Positions 60,601 to 64,000 of a stretch of DNA of 64,000 nucleotides are shown in pieces. Each line of letters starts with the position of its first letter. Position 1 is the first letter of the stretch. A model generated the notes under the pieces. It had not been told where the DNA came from, ran no database searches, and saw nothing but the letters and a program-made list of their open reading frames with translations. The DNA is from Rotaria socialis. Lineage: Eukaryota; Rotifera; Eurotatoria; Philodinida; Philodinidae. Made by a program: the position numbers and the translations under genes. The DNA lies in NCBI GenBank assembly GCA_905331475.1, contig CAJNYU010001987.1:310001-374000 (forward strand), in the 5' to 3' direction.

Positions 60601-63600
60601 GGAATTGATTAACATTAATTCATGTATATTAGAAATGATGCAGCGAACAATTATTGAATGTGCTTTCAGTAAACAACAAATAACTAAGACACGTTCAATA
60701 AAATGCTACTGTTTACAAAATCCAGCCGGCTTTCCATCGCAATGTCGTCTTATGGCATTTTCACATTCAACAATACGCGAAGGAATATATAATTCATTGA
60801 CAGATGGATTAAAACGTTTACTAACACGCAATGCTATTGATTATTTAGAAAAGCAACGTACCATTGTTTGTTTAACATGTGCAACGAGTAAAAATGATAG
60901 TCCATTTCTTATCAATGAAGAAGATGGTTTAGCTGAAATTATTAGAAAAAGTCAGCAGCATGCGCTTGTGGATATTGTTAAAATGGCTGCATTAAAAGAA
61001 ATCGATAATGCTATTAAAAACTTATCAAATTTAGCCAATGGATCACCGCGTCAACATTCGAACAGGCTTTCGTTCGTACCATCGGACATTCGTGCAATCC
61101 CGAATGAAAATGGACCGATTTGTGGACAGGAAAGGTAAACGATTTTATATATAATGTCGAGCTGATGTGAAAACAATAGAGACTTATATACTAGTTAATT
61201 CTTCAGAACAAGCATCTATTAGGGATGTGTCTTTTTTCTTCTATAATTATCATTTGGAGAATATATTTTAAATGATTTTGTTTCACCTAAATAGTTCTAT
61301 CAAAGATATGGATACAAATCGAACCAGTATTGATAGTAATACCGCTGTGACATCAAAGATCAGTTCAACTCGTTTAGGTTCTTTGGAAGTTGATAATGTT
61401 ATGAATGAAAAACAAAATCGTTTAGGAACTAATGAAGTGTCACGGAAAAACTCTGATGATCCAAATATAACATTAATAAGCGTCTATTCTCCTACAATAC
61501 CATCACGTCTTCAAATTAATGTTCGACGTTCATCAGCAGCATCGATTACACCGAAACCAAGTCAATTCTTTTCGTTATTTCAAATACCGAAACAGCGAAC
61601 TGTTATTAAATCGACATCAAACAGTGAATTGTTACCAGCAACGGATAGAGTTCTCTCAGATTATCATGCAGATGAAAGCGCAGATCAACAAACAACTACT
61701 ATTGAAATACCGAAAGCAAAAGTTGAAAAAGCACCTAGTTGTTTGCTTTCATTTTTTCAACGTATTTTCTGTCAATGTGTATCGGTGACTTCAAATGCAA
61801 CAGTAACACCAGTTATGTTTCTCGCAACAAATGATAGTGACGATAATTTGAAGGCAGTTTTTTCAACGCATGCAACTCAACAAGTAGGCAATCTTCCAAA
61901 GGTAAAACTATTCGTTCAATTCCGTACCTTAAATAAGACGATTGAATCGACATTCTTTGAAGTTTTTTTCTTCTCGACAATGTTTCCAGTCGATTGCTTA
62001 AGTACACTTTCGTTGAAAAGAAATCCAATTCGAGCCTTCATCATTCACGTTATATGAACTAACCAGTAGATAAGTCACTAGGAGATATCTTTGCTCGTCA
62101 AAATAGGATTTTTTATTTCTAAAAATACTGCCTACATTTGAGGCCGTTTGTTGATCAGAAATGACCATAAAGAAAATTTCTCTTATAGGAAAATGTAATT
62201 TCAAGTAAAGCTTTATCTAATTGGAAAAAAGTTCGATCAGCAGTATTACCAGCACTAGGCAAAGGTCTTCGAGCAATGCCAAGCGACGAAAAATTACTTG
62301 AAAAATCAATACTTTCATCGTACTTAATGGAGGAAGTCGCTCAGAATATTGCCTGTTTAAATAAACAAGTTCATTTAACACGAACATTTCGAAATTTATA
62401 TGATCAATCGTTTACATTCAATATATTTCAATCGTTTGTTCAACGTACGGATTCAATACAACATGTTTTTGAGAAAAAACTAATCCAACAATCAAATCCT
62501 GATTTAAACAAATTCATCAATGAATTTAATTCCTATAATGATTCTCGCATATGTGAATGTATTGATTATGTTATGACAATCTATGTTAAATTAGTTGAAT
62601 ATCATACAAATCTTTATGATATGTACGTAAAAATGGTTGATGATAGACACGATTTTTTGTGTTCAAAACAGTTCGATCGTATCATGTATTATCGTAGTGA
62701 AATTTGCCATTTACTGATACGTTCGAATTGTCTACAACGTTTATTGGCTGAAATAGGAAACGCAAGAAAATTTATGGGAAAATTTAAAACTGATATAAAC
62801 TATGACGAAGATTTTCTCTACGAATATCAATGTTTAGTTTTTAAATACACCTTTGATCTTTTTCATGCTATCGTTTTACAACGTACACGAGCTATTAACG
62901 ATTCCAAACAACTATGTGAAGAAAATTTAAAAGAATTAAATCAAATATGTCAAAATAAAATTTGGGAGAAATTAAGCAGCCATGCAGACTCATTAGCAAC
63001 ATCAACAGCAAAAGAGAAGCGAAAGCAGTATGAAAGGAGTAAAATTTTTCAATCAAAAGAATCTTTGATGGATTTTAATTCTAACAGTCAAATATCTACA
63101 ACAGCCGTAAGTACTACTCTAACCAATGCATTTCTAACTGGCCATTAAACAAATAAATAGTCCGTACTCAATTCATTGCGTTCACATTTTACTATGATTT
63201 TACAGAACGTTTTATCATCATGAAAATAGCGAATACATTCATAATCCCTCGTGCTCTGGAAACTACACATCGAGTCAGAATGCTTCGAAATTTACCATCT
63301 GGGATACACTGTTCCTCTCTTTTCTGTATAGTTCATATAATGCTCTGAGGATTGCTTCAGGGTTAATGCTCTTGCTACCACAACATTGTCAAAGGCTAAT
63401 TGTTGGCCACTATCTTCATCTTTGTTCACTTTCAGTTGAAGGCAGAGAAAAACTAAAAGGTCAAGAGTACTTGCTTGTATGCCATAGATAATATCTCGTC
63501 GATATGGTGCAAGAAAACATAGAAAAAAGTAAATCATACTAAAACAATATCTTAATTTTTACATTTAATCACTAACTTTCAAATCTATTAACAAACTAAC

Positions 63601-64000
63601 AGACTAATTTAAATGATTTTCAGATTACTGTTTTAGTTCATTAATATGATAAATACTGATGAAAAAAATTTTCGTTTTTGTTAAATTTACTCACTATTTT
63701 AATTATTTAGAATGCCGATCCATTGAATCTCTTTATGCATAAATACAGTCTTGAATATTTACTATGTCAATATAATCTTCTCCGATATGATCTATCTCTT
63801 AATCAATCTATTGATTCTATAAATGCTTTAATAGATTTACAATATTATATGTTTCCATTATCATTTTCTCTTCCATGTACAATAATCTTAGTTGAATATT
63901 TCTATTGTCAAATGAATTATAGTCAATGTTTAACATTAATCAATGAAATCATTCAATTCTGGTGGTCATATGTAAGTCCACGTGAAAAACTTGAATTTGC
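54631..64000 (+). CDS. ADCY10: ADCY10-like soluble adenylyl cyclase, 3' end outside window
   Basis: Makes cAMP in response to bicarbonate/calcium in cytosol and cilia. Exons: 54631-55611, 57314-57781, 57849-58046, 58100-58331, 58645-59266, 59742-60043, 60099-61134, 61295-61901, 62189-63106, 63711-64000 and beyond; more than 1880 aa seen. C1 cyclase starts near aa 120 after a polar extension: metal Asp D129 in LLFLDVSGFT and D179 in GGDIYKFAGDAILALW. C2 cyclase: YLSELRRVTISFINL, FDKGFSFLCVFGLPG, YCGVVGHEARCEYTVIGRKVNMAARL with the Asn/Arg pair. An NTPase module follows: the Walker A-like loop reads GEDKIGRS near aa 627, with Arg for the usual Lys, and Walker B-like KIIFIIDDIHFADESS. The rest (GIPGFCEQILLDLL, IAAIIGNTFSRMFLW) fits the long C-terminal region. 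A GTAAGT at 63972 may end exon 10. Confidence 0.87.
55954..55977. repeat. TA microsatellite at the MITE edge
   Basis: AT dinucleotide run directly abutting the left end of the MITE in ADCY10 intron 1; probably the insertion target. Confidence 0.8.
55979..56194. mobile_element. 216-bp MITE in ADCY10 intron 1
   Basis: Terminal inverted repeats of about 38 bp with one or two mismatches: left TTGTGGTCAAAATTCAAATC, then CAGTCAAATTTAAAATTTG; right end is its reverse complement, finishing GACCACAA. A second inner pair (ATTCTAATTTCGATTTT) extends the fold. No coding capacity. It sits in a TA-rich tract, with TATA-type sequence on both sides, fitting a TA target preference as in Tc1/mariner relatives; the family is not proven. 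Confidence 0.8.
59490..59537. other. GC-rich island inside an ADCY10 intron
   Basis: About 48 nt with GGCGGCGCGGTAGCGGGATG and CACCCGCGATG stand out in an intron of about 30% GC. Might be part of a short retroposed sequence; no tRNA fold is complete. Confidence 0.4.

Overview
This is animal nuclear DNA. It is strongly AT-rich, genes are split by many short GT-AG introns (mostly about 45-90 nt), and almost every recognisable gene is a conserved metazoan housekeeping gene: FBXO36, TOPBP1, SLC9A8, TRMT10A, LRRC40, DDX24, MON2, GOPC and a soluble adenylyl cyclase. Composition, intron size, compact spacing and splice acceptors lying directly against start codons fit a bdelloid rotifer (Adineta/Rotaria type). 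That assignment is inference; I see no diagnostic species marker.

Layout. 1-1000 holds a degenerate array of about 130 bp units that looks like decayed repeat exons on the minus strand. 1001-5186 has no convincing gene, but holds a cluster of GAA-N4-TTC palindromes and a long G-run. 5187-11802: FBXO36-like F-box gene (-) head-to-head with a compact TOPBP1/Dpb11-like BRCT gene (+), closely followed by a Tudor-domain gene (+). 12023-15229: NHE8-type Na+/H+ exchanger (-). 15955-20794: an unrecognised 535-aa gene downstream of a C2H2 zinc-finger gene, both (-). 21384-26361: TRMT10A, LRRC40 and a small RRM protein (+), the first two only 48 bp apart. 26362-32608: about 6.2 kb without a gene, ending in a motif-rich promoter. 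32609-33295: PAR/CES-2-like bZIP factor (+). 33695-36635: DDX24 helicase (-). 37919-45274: MON2 (-). 45275-48729: gene-free, with an 872-bp TTAA-bounded fold-back element. 48730-52014: GOPC (+). 54631-64000: ADCY10-like soluble adenylyl cyclase (+), cut by the window end, with a 216-bp MITE in its first intron.

Exon chains were built by hand from GT-AG boundaries and reading phase. For nearly every gene the exon lengths sum to a multiple of three, which supports the models. Functionally the genes are mostly independent. Two tight same-strand pairs (TOPBP1-Tudor and TRMT10A-LRRC40), with an acceptor just before the second ATG, suggest operons resolved by spliced-leader trans-splicing. MON2, GOPC and NHE8 all act in Golgi/endosome traffic, but they are separately placed and I infer no linkage.
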